From Trujillonella endophytica (lineage in GTDB: Bacteria > Actinomycetota > Actinomycetes > Mycobacteriales > Geodermatophilaceae), in NCBI RefSeq assembly GCF_019799905.1, contig NZ_JABGCI010000010.1, forward strand, positions 1 to 64,000: DNA of 64,000 nucleotides, written 5' to 3'. Position 1 is the first letter of the stretch, and each line of letters starts with the position of its first letter. A program made the position numbers and the translations under genes. The notes beneath the pieces are model-generated. The model made no database searches, was not told the origin of the DNA, and saw only the letters and a list, made by a program, of their open reading frames with translations. Shown in pieces: positions 28,993 through 37,851 of the stretch.

Positions 28993-29964
28993 GTGCGCGC
29001 AGTCCAGATCCAGACCCTCGACGGCCCCGAGGCGTTGCGGCCGGTCGAGGTGGACGAGCCCGCCGTCGGCGGCGACCGGGTCGTCGTGGACGTGCACGCC
29101 GCCGGCGTGACGTTCCCCGAGGTGCTGCAGAGCCGCGGCCAGTACCAGATCAAGCCCGAGCTGCCCTTCGTGCCGGGTGCCGAGGTCGCCGGCGTGGTGC
29201 GGTACGCCCCCGACGGCGCCGGCGTGCGCGAGGGCGACCGGGTCGCGGCGTTCCCGGGCAACGGCGGCTACGCCGAGGTCGTCGCCGCCGATCCGCGCAT
29301 GGTGTTCGCACTGCCGGACAACCTGTCCTTCGCGCAGGGCGCGGCGCTGCCGATGAACTACCTCACCGTGCACTTCGCGCTCACCCGGCGCGGCGAGCTC
29401 CGCGAGGGGCAGACGGTCCTGGTGCACGGGGCCGCCGGTGGGGTCGGGACGGCGGCCGTGCAGCTCGCCTCCGCCATGGGCGCGCGGGTGATCGCGGTGA
29501 CGTCGTCGGAGGCGAAGGTCGAGACCGCGCGCGCTGCCGGTGCGTCCGACGTCGTCCTGGCCGAGGGCTTCCGCGACCGGGTCAAGGAGCTGACCGGCGG
29601 CCGCGGCGTCGACATCGTGGTCGACCCGGTCGGCGGCGACCGCTTCACCGACTCCCTGCGCAGCCTCGCCGTCGAGGGCCGCCTGCTCGTCATCGGCTTC
29701 ACCGGCGGCGAGATCCCCACCGTCAAGGTCAACCGGCTGCTGCTCAACAACATCTCGGTCGTCGGCGTCGGGTGGGGCGCGTTCTGGATGAGCGCGGGCC
29801 TGGAGTACCTGCAGGAGCAGTGGGCCGACCTGCTGCCGCTGCTGCGCGCCGGGCGGCTCGACCCGGTGCTCGGCGCGCAGTACCCGCTCGAGGAGGCCGC
29901 GCAGGCGCTGCTCGAGCTGGACGAGCGCCGCGCCCAGGGCAAGGTCCTGCTGACCGTCCGCTGA
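28993..29964 (+). CDS. NADPH:quinone oxidoreductase, zinc-free MDR family
   Basis: This is a 323-residue medium-chain reductase without the Cys zinc ligands of alcohol dehydrogenases. It shows LPFVPGAEVAGVV, the NADPH fold VLVHGAAGGVGTAAVQLA and the C-terminal GKVLLTVR ending of the QOR/acryloyl-CoA-reductase-like branch. It probably reduces quinones or alpha,beta-unsaturated carbonyls. GGGAG lies just ahead of the GTG. It is free-standing. Confidence 0.9.
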   Translation: MRAVQIQTLDGPEALRPVEVDEPAVGGDRVVVDVHAAGVTFPEVLQSRGQYQIKPELPFVPGAEVAGVVRYAPDGAGVREGDRVAAFPGNGGYAEVVAADPRMVFALPDNLSFAQGAALPMNYLTVHFALTRRGELREGQTVLVHGAAGGVGTAAVQLASAMGARVIAVTSSEAKVETARAAGASDVVLAEGFRDRVKELTGGRGVDIVVDPVGGDRFTDSLRSLAVEGRLLVIGFTGGEIPTVKVNRLLLNNISVVGVGWGAFWMSAGLEYLQEQWADLLPLLRAGRLDPVLGAQYPLEEAAQALLELDERRAQGKVLLTVR

Positions 29965-30180
29965 CCTCTCCGCGGGCCGTCCGTCACGGGCGACCGCCGG
30001 AACGGCCCAGCGGTGCGCCCGTGCTCCGAGCGGGCCTCGGGGAACGCCGGGTCCGCGCCGACCGCGCCGCGGGCGTTCACCCCGTGTTCGCCTCGGCGGC
30101 GGCGGGTCGGTCATCGACGGCGCCTGAGGTGGACGACGGGCCGGCGGCGACGGTCGTCGTCCGAGCCCGCAGGAGTCCCC

Positions 30181-31329
30181 ATGTCGTTCCGACGCCGGCG
30201 CGCCGCCACGGTCGCCGCCGTGATCGCCCTCCCTCTGCTCCTGGCCGGGCCCGTGGCGGCGTCCCCACCGCACCCGGCGCCCGGGCAGGACGGCGGGGTG
30301 TCCGACGAGCTGCTCGTGATCGGTCACCGCGGCGCCTCGGGGTACCGGCCGGAGCACACGCTGGCGTCCTACGAGCTGGCCGCCCGGATGGGCGCGGACT
30401 TCATCGAGCCCGACGTCGTCAGCACGTCCGACGGGGTCCTGGTGGCCCGCCACGAGAACGAGATCTCCGGGACGACGGACGTCGCCGACCGTGCCGAGTT
30501 CGCCGATCGCCGCGCGACGAAGACCATCGACGGCGCGCAGCTGACCGGCTGGTTCACCGAGGACTTCACCCTGGAGGAGCTGCGCACCCTGCGGGCGGTC
30601 GAGCGGCTGCCCGACGTGCGCGAGGAGAACACCCTCTACGACGGGCTCTTCCAGGTGCCGACGCTCGACGAGGTCCTGGAGCTCCGCGCGCGGCTCAGCC
30701 GAGAACTGGGCCGGGACATCGGCGTCTACATCGAGACCAAGCACCCGACCTACTTCGACGGGATCGGGCTCTCCCTCGAGGAACCCCTGCGGGAGGACCT
30801 GCGGCAGGCCCACCTCGACCGCCCTCGGTCCCCGGTGTTCGTCCAGTCCTTCGAGACGGCCAACCTGCGGGAGCTGGCGGAGGGCGGCATCCGGGTGCCG
30901 CTGGTCCAGCTGCTGTCGGCGACCGGCGCTCCCTACGACCTGGTGGCCGCCGGTGACCCGCGCACCTACGCCGACCTGGTCACGCCGGCGGGGCTCGCCG
31001 GCATCGCCGAGTACGCAGCGGGGATCGGCCCGGACAAGAACCTGGTGATCCCGCGGAACCCGGACGGGACGCTCGGGGAGGCGACGGCGCTCGTCGACGA
31101 CGCCCACGCCGTGGACCTGCTCGTGCACCCGTACACGTTCCGCAACGAGAACACCTTCCTGCCGGCCGACCTGCGCGAGGGGACCGCCCCGGACGACTAC
31201 GGCCGGGCGATCGAGGAGCAGCTGCGGTTCTGGGAGGCGGGGGTGGACGGGATCTTCACCGACAACCCGGACACCGGCGTCGTGTCGCGGCAGCTGTTCG
31301 TCGAGAGCGGGGAGCAGGCCGCCGCCTGA
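30181..31329 (+). CDS. glpQ: Secreted glycerophosphodiester phosphodiesterase, GlpQ type
   Basis: It hydrolyses deacylated phospholipids to glycerol-3-phosphate outside the cell. The 382-residue precursor has a Sec signal peptide (FRRRRAATVAAVIALPLLLAG, cleavage near VAAS). The GDPD TIM barrel begins GHRGASGYRPEHT (catalytic His), with metal ligands in FIEPDVVSTSDGVLVARHE and the typical insert of periplasmic GlpQ (ENTLYDGLFQVPTLDEVL). It ends near GIFTDNPD. GGAG lies 5 bases before the ATG. A second, shorter member lies at 48906. Confidence 0.92.
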   Translation: MSFRRRRAATVAAVIALPLLLAGPVAASPPHPAPGQDGGVSDELLVIGHRGASGYRPEHTLASYELAARMGADFIEPDVVSTSDGVLVARHENEISGTTDVADRAEFADRRATKTIDGAQLTGWFTEDFTLEELRTLRAVERLPDVREENTLYDGLFQVPTLDEVLELRARLSRELGRDIGVYIETKHPTYFDGIGLSLEEPLREDLRQAHLDRPRSPVFVQSFETANLRELAEGGIRVPLVQLLSATGAPYDLVAAGDPRTYADLVTPAGLAGIAEYAAGIGPDKNLVIPRNPDGTLGEATALVDDAHAVDLLVHPYTFRNENTFLPADLREGTAPDDYGRAIEEQLRFWEAGVDGIFTDNPDTGVVSRQLFVESGEQAAA

Positions 31330-31384
31330 CGCGGCGTGATAGGGAGGGCGAGGGAGGTACCGGATCCAGCCTCCGCACCCGGAG

Positions 31385-32305
31385 GTGGTTCCCATCCTGC
31401 GAGCCCACGGGACCCCGGCCCGGCGCGGGGCGGCCGGCGCCGCCCTCGCCCTCCTCACCGCACTCACGGCCTGCTCGGCGTCGGACGGGCCCGCCCGTCC
31501 GGTCGACGACGTCCTCGCCGACCCGGCACTGGCCGCGTGCGTCGCTGCCGCGGCGGGGCTGGACGACGCGACGGCGACCGTGTCGGCGGCCGACCTGGCC
31601 GCGATCGACCAGCTGCACTGCGACGGCCAGACCTCGGCACGGGGCCCGATCCGCTCGCTGGAGGGCATCGAGCAGTTGTCCGGCCTGACGAACCTCGACG
31701 CCCCCCGGAACGAGATCGCCGACCTCGCCCCGCTGGCCGAGCTGACCCGGCTCGGCACGCTCACGCTCACGGACAACGCGGTCAGCGACCTGACCCCGCT
31801 GGCCGGGCTGACGCTGTTCGACCTCGGGCTCTCGCAGAACCCGGTCCGCGACCTGTCCCCGCTGGCGGACATGACCACGCTCGACTCCCTCGGCGTCGCC
31901 GCCGCCCGGGTCACCGGCATCGGCCCCCTGGCCGGCCTCGACGCGCTCTCGACGCTGGACCTGTCCGACAACGCCGTCACCGACGTGTCGCCGCTGGCCG
32001 GGGCGTCCGGCCTCGACACCCTGCGCCTGGGGCGGAACCGGATCGTCGACCCCTCGCCGCTGGGGACCATCCCGACGCTGCTGGTCCTCGACGTCTTCGG
32101 CAACCGGATCGCCGACGTCACCGGACTGGCCGACGCGCCCCTGCTGCAGGAGCTGCAGCTGGGGCTCAACCCCGTGACCGACCTGACGCCGCTCCTGGAG
32201 GCCCGGTCGCTGGTCAACCTCGGACTCGACGAGACGGACCCCGCCCGGCTGGTGGGCGTCGAGGAGCTGCGCGCCGCGGGCGTCTCGGTGAACGGTCTGG
32301 CCTGA
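31385..32305 (+). CDS. Leucine-rich-repeat lipoprotein (internalin-like)
   Basis: The secreted lipoprotein has a signal with a lipobox at LLTALTACSAS and then about eight SDS22-type leucine-rich repeats of about 22 residues (pattern L..L..L.L..N.(I/V).DL(T/S)PLAGL). LRR lipoproteins mediate protein contacts at the envelope, and no partner is apparent. The start is odd. GTG 31385 lies inside the near-perfect ribosome site GGAGGTGG (31381-31388). The codon at ideal spacing is ATC 31394, followed by CTG 31397. True initiation may therefore be at a non-canonical codon, giving a product three or four residues shorter. Confidence 0.85.
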   Translation: MVPILRAHGTPARRGAAGAALALLTALTACSASDGPARPVDDVLADPALAACVAAAAGLDDATATVSAADLAAIDQLHCDGQTSARGPIRSLEGIEQLSGLTNLDAPRNEIADLAPLAELTRLGTLTLTDNAVSDLTPLAGLTLFDLGLSQNPVRDLSPLADMTTLDSLGVAAARVTGIGPLAGLDALSTLDLSDNAVTDVSPLAGASGLDTLRLGRNRIVDPSPLGTIPTLLVLDVFGNRIADVTGLADAPLLQELQLGLNPVTDLTPLLEARSLVNLGLDETDPARLVGVEELRAAGVSVNGLA

Positions 32306-32448
32306 AGCGCCGCCGCGCGTGCGGTCGCGGCGTCCCGGGGCTCCCCGAGCGGCACCGATGACGTAGAAACTGAAACGGCGTTCGCGGGACATGACCGGCG
32401 GATCAGGGACCGGCCGGGCGCGGCGCCGGCAGGCGAGAGGGGCGGATC

Positions 32449-33246
32449 GTGCAGCGGTTGCAGGACAAGGTCGCCGTCGTGACCGGCGGCGGCACGGGGA
32501 TCGGCGCCGCCGGCGTCGTGGCGATGGCCCGCGAGGGTGCGGCCGTGGTGGTCGCCGGTCGCACGGTGGAGAACATCGAGGCGACCGCGGCCCGCGTCGT
32601 GGCCGCCGGGGGGCGCGCGATCGCGGTCCGCACCGACGTGACCGTGGAGGCCGACGTCGTCGCGCTGCTGGAGCGGGCCGTCGCCGAGTTCGGCCGGCTC
32701 GACGTGCTGTTCAACAACGCGGGCGGGACGGCGCGCGCCGACCGCGACGTCGAGCACACCCCCGAGTCGGCCTGGCGGCACGCCTTCGAGTTGAACCTGC
32801 TCGCCACGGCCACCGGCATCCGGCACGCGATCCCGCTGATGGTGGCCGGGGGCGGCGGGTCGATCGTGAACAACGCCTCCGCCGGGGCGTTCGCCGGCGG
32901 CAGCGGCAAGGTCGCCTACGCGGCGGCCAAGGCCGGCGTCGTCCAGCTGACCCGGCACGTCGCGAGCAGCCACGGCGAGCAGGGCATCCGCTGCAACGCG
33001 ATCGCCCCCGGGCTCACCCTCTCCGAGGGCGCACTCGCCGGGTTCCCGCGCCCGGAGATGCTCGAGGCGATCGGCCGCCACCAGCCGCTGCCCGGGTTCG
33101 CGACGCCCGAGGACATCGCCGAGCTCGCGGTCTTCCTCGCCAGCGACGCGTCCCGGTACGTCAACGGCCAGACGCACGTGATCGACGGCGGGACGATGGC
33201 GATGGCCCCCGCCACGCCGGGCCTCCGGGCCGCGGGCCGGGCCTGA
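32449..33246 (+). CDS. Short-chain dehydrogenase/reductase
   Basis: The 265-residue classical SDR has TGGGTGIG at the cofactor site, FNNAGG, the Ser block IVNNASAGAF, the catalytic pair in YAAAKAG, and the ending FLASDASRYVNGQTHVIDGG. Substrate is unknown. It is the first of three same-strand genes (32449-35129) with gaps of about 70 bases, two of them SDRs. This suggests a small catabolic set acting on an alcohol or ketone, possibly steroid- or terpenoid-like (inference). Confidence 0.9.
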   Translation: MQRLQDKVAVVTGGGTGIGAAGVVAMAREGAAVVVAGRTVENIEATAARVVAAGGRAIAVRTDVTVEADVVALLERAVAEFGRLDVLFNNAGGTARADRDVEHTPESAWRHAFELNLLATATGIRHAIPLMVAGGGGSIVNNASAGAFAGGSGKVAYAAAKAGVVQLTRHVASSHGEQGIRCNAIAPGLTLSEGALAGFPRPEMLEAIGRHQPLPGFATPEDIAELAVFLASDASRYVNGQTHVIDGGTMAMAPATPGLRAAGRA

Positions 33247-33316
33247 GCGGCGTCCGGTGGTCGGTACGGTCCAGCGGTCGACGACGACGTCGGCCATCCC
33301 CGGGAGGGACGACCGC

Positions 33317-34231
33317 GTGCAGTTCAGCACCCAGGTGACGATCACGGGACCGTGGCGCTCGCCGGCCCAGATGCTGGTCGAGCAGGAGGTGCGGGCGGGG
33401 GAGCGGAGCGTCCACGACCCCGCCACGGCCGGAGCGCTCGGGCTGGCCGGCGCACCCATCGAGGGGCCCACCCACTTCAGCCAGTTCGACCCGCTCGCCG
33501 TGGTCCTCTGGGGCGACAGGTGGTTCACCTCGGGCTGCCTCAGCGCCCACTTCCGGACCATGGTGGTCGAGGGCCAGCAGGTGCAGGCGGCGCTCACCAC
33601 CGACGGGGAACGCACGGCCGGCATCGGCGCGTCCCGGGACGACGGGACCCCGGTGCTCACCGGGACCGCGTCCGTCGGCCAGCCCGGCGCCGGCAGCGAG
33701 GTGCGCCGCCGCCTCGACCGCGTCGCCGACCCGGGGGAGCTGTTCATCCTCGACCGGCTCGAGGTCGGCGCGGTCTCCGCCGACCCGGAGCCGGTGCGCA
33801 TCCGGCGGGGCGAGCCCCACGGCCCGCTCTACCCCTTCTCCCTCGACGGGAAGCTGGCGCGGATCACCGAGCCGCACCCCTGGTACACCGACGAGGGTGC
33901 CGCGACGTCCCCGTGGGGGCGGGCGATCGTGCCGATGGAGATGATCAGCGTCCTGGCCCACCAGCGCCCCGTCCCCTGGCCGGTGCGCTCGCCGTCCACC
34001 GCGCTCTTCCTGGACCTGGAGGTCCAGCTGGTCGCCGGTCCGGTGTTCGCCGAGCACGACTACCGCCTGGAGCACCGGCTCGAGGGCGTGGGTGCCAGCC
34101 GGCGCACGGAGTCGTACTGGACGTCGACCCGCATCGTCGACGCCGCGACCGGCGACCTCGCCGCCACGACGCTCCTGCACGTCGGCGTCTTCAAGGACTC
34201 CTACGCGGGGCACCCCGACGCGGCCCGCTGA
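33317..34231 (+). CDS. Hypothetical protein, possibly hotdog-fold
   Basis: This 304-residue soluble protein is not identified. Two beta-rich halves with lines such as PIEGPTHFSQFDPL, CLSAHFRTMVVEGQQVQAAL and ATTLLHVGVFKDSY recall double-hotdog MaoC-like dehydratases or thioesterases, but the catalytic Asp/His signature is not clear. It lies between two SDR genes on the same strand, which fits a role on a CoA-linked or keto intermediate. GTG 33317 is preceded by GGGAGGGAC. Confidence 0.65.
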   Translation: MQFSTQVTITGPWRSPAQMLVEQEVRAGERSVHDPATAGALGLAGAPIEGPTHFSQFDPLAVVLWGDRWFTSGCLSAHFRTMVVEGQQVQAALTTDGERTAGIGASRDDGTPVLTGTASVGQPGAGSEVRRRLDRVADPGELFILDRLEVGAVSADPEPVRIRRGEPHGPLYPFSLDGKLARITEPHPWYTDEGAATSPWGRAIVPMEMISVLAHQRPVPWPVRSPSTALFLDLEVQLVAGPVFAEHDYRLEHRLEGVGASRRTESYWTSTRIVDAATGDLAATTLLHVGVFKDSYAGHPDAAR

Positions 34232-34304
34232 GGCCCCGCCCGCACACGCACCACCGACGACCACGCCCGCCCACGCACGACCGACCACCACGAGGAGCAC
34301 GGAC

Positions 34305-35129
34305 ATGGCAGGACGGATGGCGGGCAAGGTCGCCCTGATCACGGGGGCCGCACGCGGTCAGGGCCGGGCCCACGCCCGGCGGCTGGCCGAGGAGGGCGCC
34401 GACATCATCGCGGTGGACGTCTGCGCGGGGTTCGAGAACACCCAGTACCCGCCGGCCACGGAGGACGACCTCGCGGAGACCGTCCGGCTGGTCGAGTCGC
34501 TGGACCGCCGGATCGTGTCCCGGGTCGCCGACATCCGGGACCTCGACGGCCTGACCGCCGCGGTCGAGGCGGGGGTGGCGGAGCTCGGCCACCTCGACGT
34601 CGTCGTCGCCAACGCCGCCATCGTCGTCATCGCGCCGTACGACCAGGTGACCCCGGCGATCTGGCAGGAGGTCGTCGACGTCAACCTCACCGGCACCTGG
34701 AACACCGTGATGGCCGCCGTGCCGCACCTCGTGTCCGCGGGCGGCGGGTCGATCGTGCTGGTCAGCTCCGTCGCGGGACTCAAGGGCCTGCCGTTCCTGG
34801 TGCCCTACGTCGCGGCCAAGCACGGCGTCGTCGGGCTCATGCGCGGGTTCGCCACCGAGCTGGCCAGGCACCGGATCCGGGTCAACTCCCTGCACCCGAC
34901 CGCCACCGACACCCCGATGAACCAGATGGAGCCCACGGAGGGGCCGCACCCGATCGAGGCCGACCCCAAGGTCGCGCCGATGCTGTGGAACCACCTGCTC
35001 GACCTCGGTCCGGTGGGGATGGTCGACCCGGTCGACCAGTCCAACGGCGTGCTGTTCCTCGCCTCCGACGAGTCCCGGTTCGTGACCGGGGTGACCCTGC
35101 CGGTGGACGCCGGCTGCAGCGTCTTCTGA
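34305..35129 (+). CDS. Mycofactocin-coupled SDR oxidoreductase
   Basis: This is a 274-residue SDR of the actinobacterial subgroup that holds its NAD tightly and passes electrons to mycofactocin. The subgroup marks are the start GKVALITGAARGQGRAHA, the long acidic insert after the second strand (NTQYPPATEDDLAETVRLVE), and the YVAAKHG catalytic block. GAGGAG lies about 8 bases before the ATG. No mycofactocin biosynthesis gene is in the window, so the cofactor pathway must be elsewhere. It is the last gene of the 32449 cluster. Confidence 0.85.
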   Translation: MAGRMAGKVALITGAARGQGRAHARRLAEEGADIIAVDVCAGFENTQYPPATEDDLAETVRLVESLDRRIVSRVADIRDLDGLTAAVEAGVAELGHLDVVVANAAIVVIAPYDQVTPAIWQEVVDVNLTGTWNTVMAAVPHLVSAGGGSIVLVSSVAGLKGLPFLVPYVAAKHGVVGLMRGFATELARHRIRVNSLHPTATDTPMNQMEPTEGPHPIEADPKVAPMLWNHLLDLGPVGMVDPVDQSNGVLFLASDESRFVTGVTLPVDAGCSVF

Positions 35130-35484
35130 GGGCGGGTACCGGTCGGCCGGCCCGACGTCGTCGACGCCCGATCCCGGCCAGCCGTCAGGAATCGCGGAGT
35201 GCCGGCGTCCTCGGGCCCCTGACGTGACGGCCCGACCAGGCAGTTCACGGCCGGAGAGGACGACGGTGGCCGGGAGGACGACGAAGGACGAGACAGCGGT
35301 GGTGCTCGAGGAGGTCTCCTTCGGCTGACCGAGAAGGCGACGTGGTCGAGGACCGACCCGATGGTCGAGTCCGCCTGGTTCGTCAACGCGCTCGACGCCG
35401 GGGCGGAGCGGCGGACGCCACGGCCGTGCCGACCGCCGCCGGCTGACACGGGCGACGTCCGGAGGCCCGACGGCCGCGTGCACG
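35130..35484. other. Intergenic region without recognisable gene
   Basis: This 355-base stretch lies between the converging 34305 and 35485 genes. Short frames exist, for example a 34-codon GTG frame from 35224, but none has a ribosome site and coding look together. I see no clear hairpin. Confidence 0.5.
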
Positions 35485-37197
35485 TCAGGCAGGGTCGGGC
35501 GCGACGGTGTCCGGCACGTCCCGTGGGCCGGCCTCGTCCGGACGGGGGCGGTCCTGACGGTGCAGGCGGATGGCGACCAGGGCGACGTCGTCCTCGGGCC
35601 GGGTGTCGACCAGCTGCTCGATGAGCTCGTCGCACAGCTCGTCCAGCGGCCGGTCGGCGAGCTGTGCGGCGGCGGTCCGCAGCCGGGCCATGCCGCGGTC
35701 CAGGTCGGCGTCGCGACGCTCGATCAGCCCGTCGGTGTACAGCAGGACCGTGGTGTTGCGGTCGAGGCTGATGACCGACTCGGTGCGCTCGGTGGTGGGG
35801 TCCACGCCGAGCATGAGGTCGCCCCGCCAGCTGGCCAGCTCGGCGATCGTGCCGTCCGGGTGGATGATCAGCGGTGGCGGGTGCCCGGCGTTGGCCCAGC
35901 GCATGCGGGTGATCCCGCGCTCCCGATCGGCCGGGGTCTGTTCGAAGCGGGCGAGCGCCGCCGTGGCATAGGTGTTCAGCTGCAGCTGGCGCATCGCGGC
36001 GTCGAGCTGGGCGAGGACGGTGGCGGGACCGGCGTTCCCGGTGACCGCGATCCCGCGCAGCATGCTCCGCAGCTGTCCCATCGAGGCCGCGGCAGCGGTG
36101 TCGTGGCCGACGACGTCGCCGATGACCAGCGTCGTGGCACCGCCGGGCTGGACGAAGGCGTCATACCAGTCGCCGCCCACCCGGGCGGCCTCGGCGGCGG
36201 GCAGGTACCGCACGACGATCTCGGCGTGGTCCGGCTCGGGGGGTGCGGTGAGCATGCTCCGCTGGAGTTCCTGGGCCAGTTGCCGTTGCTGCTCGTACAA
36301 CCGGGCGTTGTCCAGGGCGAGTCCGGCACGTTCGGCCACCTCGGTGCCGGTCGCGACGTCGGCAGGATCCGCCGGCCGGTGCCTGTCGTAGCCCAGGGTG
36401 AGGGCGCCCAGCACCCGGTTCCGGGCGCGGATGGGCACCACGGTCAGGCGGCCGGGGGCCAGCGCGCGGAGCGCGGTCCGGGCGGCTCCGGTGGCGACCG
36501 TCCCGACCGACGGGCCGGTCAGCTCCCCGGCCGACAGCGTGACCAGGTCGCCGGTCGTCACCGCCCGCAGGAGCGGTGCGGTGGTCGGGGACGACTCCTG
36601 GGAGGCCGCGGCGAAGCGTTGCACCAGCACGGTCTTCGCCGGCTCGACGTGCGAGCCTCCGGCGTCCCGGAGGCTGCCGTTGGGCTCGATCAGGGTGATC
36701 GTCGCCCAGCTGGCCAGGGCCGGCACCAGGAGGCGGGGGATGCGGGCCACGGCGGCCGGGGCGTCCAGCGTGCCGACCAACTCGTCGCTCACCCGGGCCA
36801 GGACCGCGAGCCGCTCCGCCGCCTGGCGGCGGGCGGTGACCTCGGAGAAGTACAGCCACAGCCCGTGCTTGGTCGGCACTGCCCGCACCTCGAACCACTG
36901 GTTCAAGGGCTCGGGGTAGTAGGCGTCCACCGTCTGCGGCTCGCCACTGGCGACGGCCTCCCGGTAGGCACGGCCGAACTCGTTGTCCACGGTGGGCGGG
37001 AACGCCTCCCAGTAGGACCTGCCCACGAGATCGGCGCGCGTGTACCCGATCATCTCCTCGGCCGCGGCGTTGAGGTAGCGGACCACCCACTCGGTGTCGA
37101 GCTCGATCAGCCCGATCGGCATGCTCTCCAGCGTCTGCGTGTCGGCGGGCTGGCCCTCGTCCCCGCTGTCGCCCTCGGTGCGCCACCAGCGCGCCAT
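35485..37197 (-). CDS. PAS-GAF-SpoIIE (PP2C) serine phosphatase
   Basis: This 570-residue paralogue of the 16941 phosphatase has a single PAS domain (about 20-135, WVVRYLNAAAEEMIGYT), a GAF-like region (about 150-310), and the PP2C/SpoIIE domain with VGGDWYDAF, VIGDVVGHD, LLYTDGLIERRD and EDDVALVAI. The C-terminal tail RLHRQDRPRPDEAGPRDVP is identical in both, so duplication is recent. It should dephosphorylate STAS regulators. ATG 37197 follows GGGAAGAGG; a GTG one codon earlier is possible. It is divergent from an ArsR regulator, with a palindrome between them. Confidence 0.9.
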   Translation of the reverse strand: MARWWRTEGDSGDEGQPADTQTLESMPIGLIELDTEWVVRYLNAAAEEMIGYTRADLVGRSYWEAFPPTVDNEFGRAYREAVASGEPQTVDAYYPEPLNQWFEVRAVPTKHGLWLYFSEVTARRQAAERLAVLARVSDELVGTLDAPAAVARIPRLLVPALASWATITLIEPNGSLRDAGGSHVEPAKTVLVQRFAAASQESSPTTAPLLRAVTTGDLVTLSAGELTGPSVGTVATGAARTALRALAPGRLTVVPIRARNRVLGALTLGYDRHRPADPADVATGTEVAERAGLALDNARLYEQQRQLAQELQRSMLTAPPEPDHAEIVVRYLPAAEAARVGGDWYDAFVQPGGATTLVIGDVVGHDTAAAASMGQLRSMLRGIAVTGNAGPATVLAQLDAAMRQLQLNTYATAALARFEQTPADRERGITRMRWANAGHPPPLIIHPDGTIAELASWRGDLMLGVDPTTERTESVISLDRNTTVLLYTDGLIERRDADLDRGMARLRTAAAQLADRPLDELCDELIEQLVDTRPEDDVALVAIRLHRQDRPRPDEAGPRDVPDTVAPDPA

Positions 37198-37230
37198 CAC
37201 ACCTCTTCCCGACCGTCACCCACCTGCGTA

Positions 37231-37248
37231 CTTGATGACTTTATCAAG
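37231..37248. promoter_or_regulatory. Candidate ArsR operator in a divergent promoter
   Basis: CTTGAT and ATCAAG form an 18-base palindrome in an unusually AT-rich spot between the PP2C and arsR genes. On the minus strand TTGTTA, a 17-base spacer and TCAAGT could be the phosphatase promoter, with the palindrome covering its spacer and -10. On the plus strand TAGCAT (37271-37276) lies 6 bases before the arsR ATG. Confidence 0.5.
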
Positions 37249-37282
37249 CATTTAACAAGCCCCTCCCCGATAGCATGGGTCC

Positions 37283-37678
37283 ATGCCTTTCACTCCCGGC
37301 CGACCGCTGGCCGAGGCCAAGGCGGACCTGTTCAAGGCGCTGGCCCATCCGGCGCGGATCCGGGTCCTGGAGCTGCTCGCCGAGGGGGAGCAGACCGTCG
37401 GGGAGCTCGCCGCCGGTACGGGGCTCGAGTTGTCGCACCTGTCCCAGCAGGTCACCGTGCTGCGCAAGGCCGGCATCGTCGACAGCCGGCGGGCCGGCAA
37501 CAACGTGATCTGCTCGCTGGCCGACCCGCAGACGGCGGAGCTGCTGGCGGTCGCCCGGCGGATGCTGACCGCGCACCTGCGGCAGGGGCAGGTGCTGCTG
37601 GAGGTGCTCGACGGCGCCGAGGACGCCGTCGCGCAGGCCGACTCGGCGCGTTCCCTCTCGCCGGCTCCGACGACCTAG
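37283..37678 (+). CDS. ArsR/SmtB-family transcriptional regulator
   Basis: The 131-residue winged-helix protein shows the family start LFKALAHPARIRVLELLAEGE and the recognition helix LELSHLSQQVTVLRKAGIV. The usual cysteine metal-binding box (ELCVCDL) reads TVGELAAG, so it senses something other than arsenic-type metals or acts by another site. ArsR proteins repress their own and neighbouring promoters until a ligand binds. The palindrome at 37231 in the divergent promoter is the likely operator, which would put the PP2C phosphatase under its control. Confidence 0.9.
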   Translation: MPFTPGRPLAEAKADLFKALAHPARIRVLELLAEGEQTVGELAAGTGLELSHLSQQVTVLRKAGIVDSRRAGNNVICSLADPQTAELLAVARRMLTAHLRQGQVLLEVLDGAEDAVAQADSARSLSPAPTT

Positions 37679-37851
37679 ACGGACGGGCCGGTCGCCGGCT
37701 CACGGTGACCCACCGGGAGTCCCCATGGTGACCACGAGGTGCTCCGAGGGGACCTGGACGTCCCCCAGCCCTCGACGTGCCAGCGGTCCTCCGCCGGGCC
37801 GTCCGTCGAGGCCGGGCTGCTCTGTTCATCTTCGTGCGGTACATCTGTCGT

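Noticed and set aside
28807..33801. 1664-codon open minus-strand frame
   Set aside because: It lies antisense to well-supported plus-strand genes (quinone oxidoreductase, GlpQ, LRR lipoprotein, SDR), with no family motifs. Long stop-free antisense frames are normal at this GC content.
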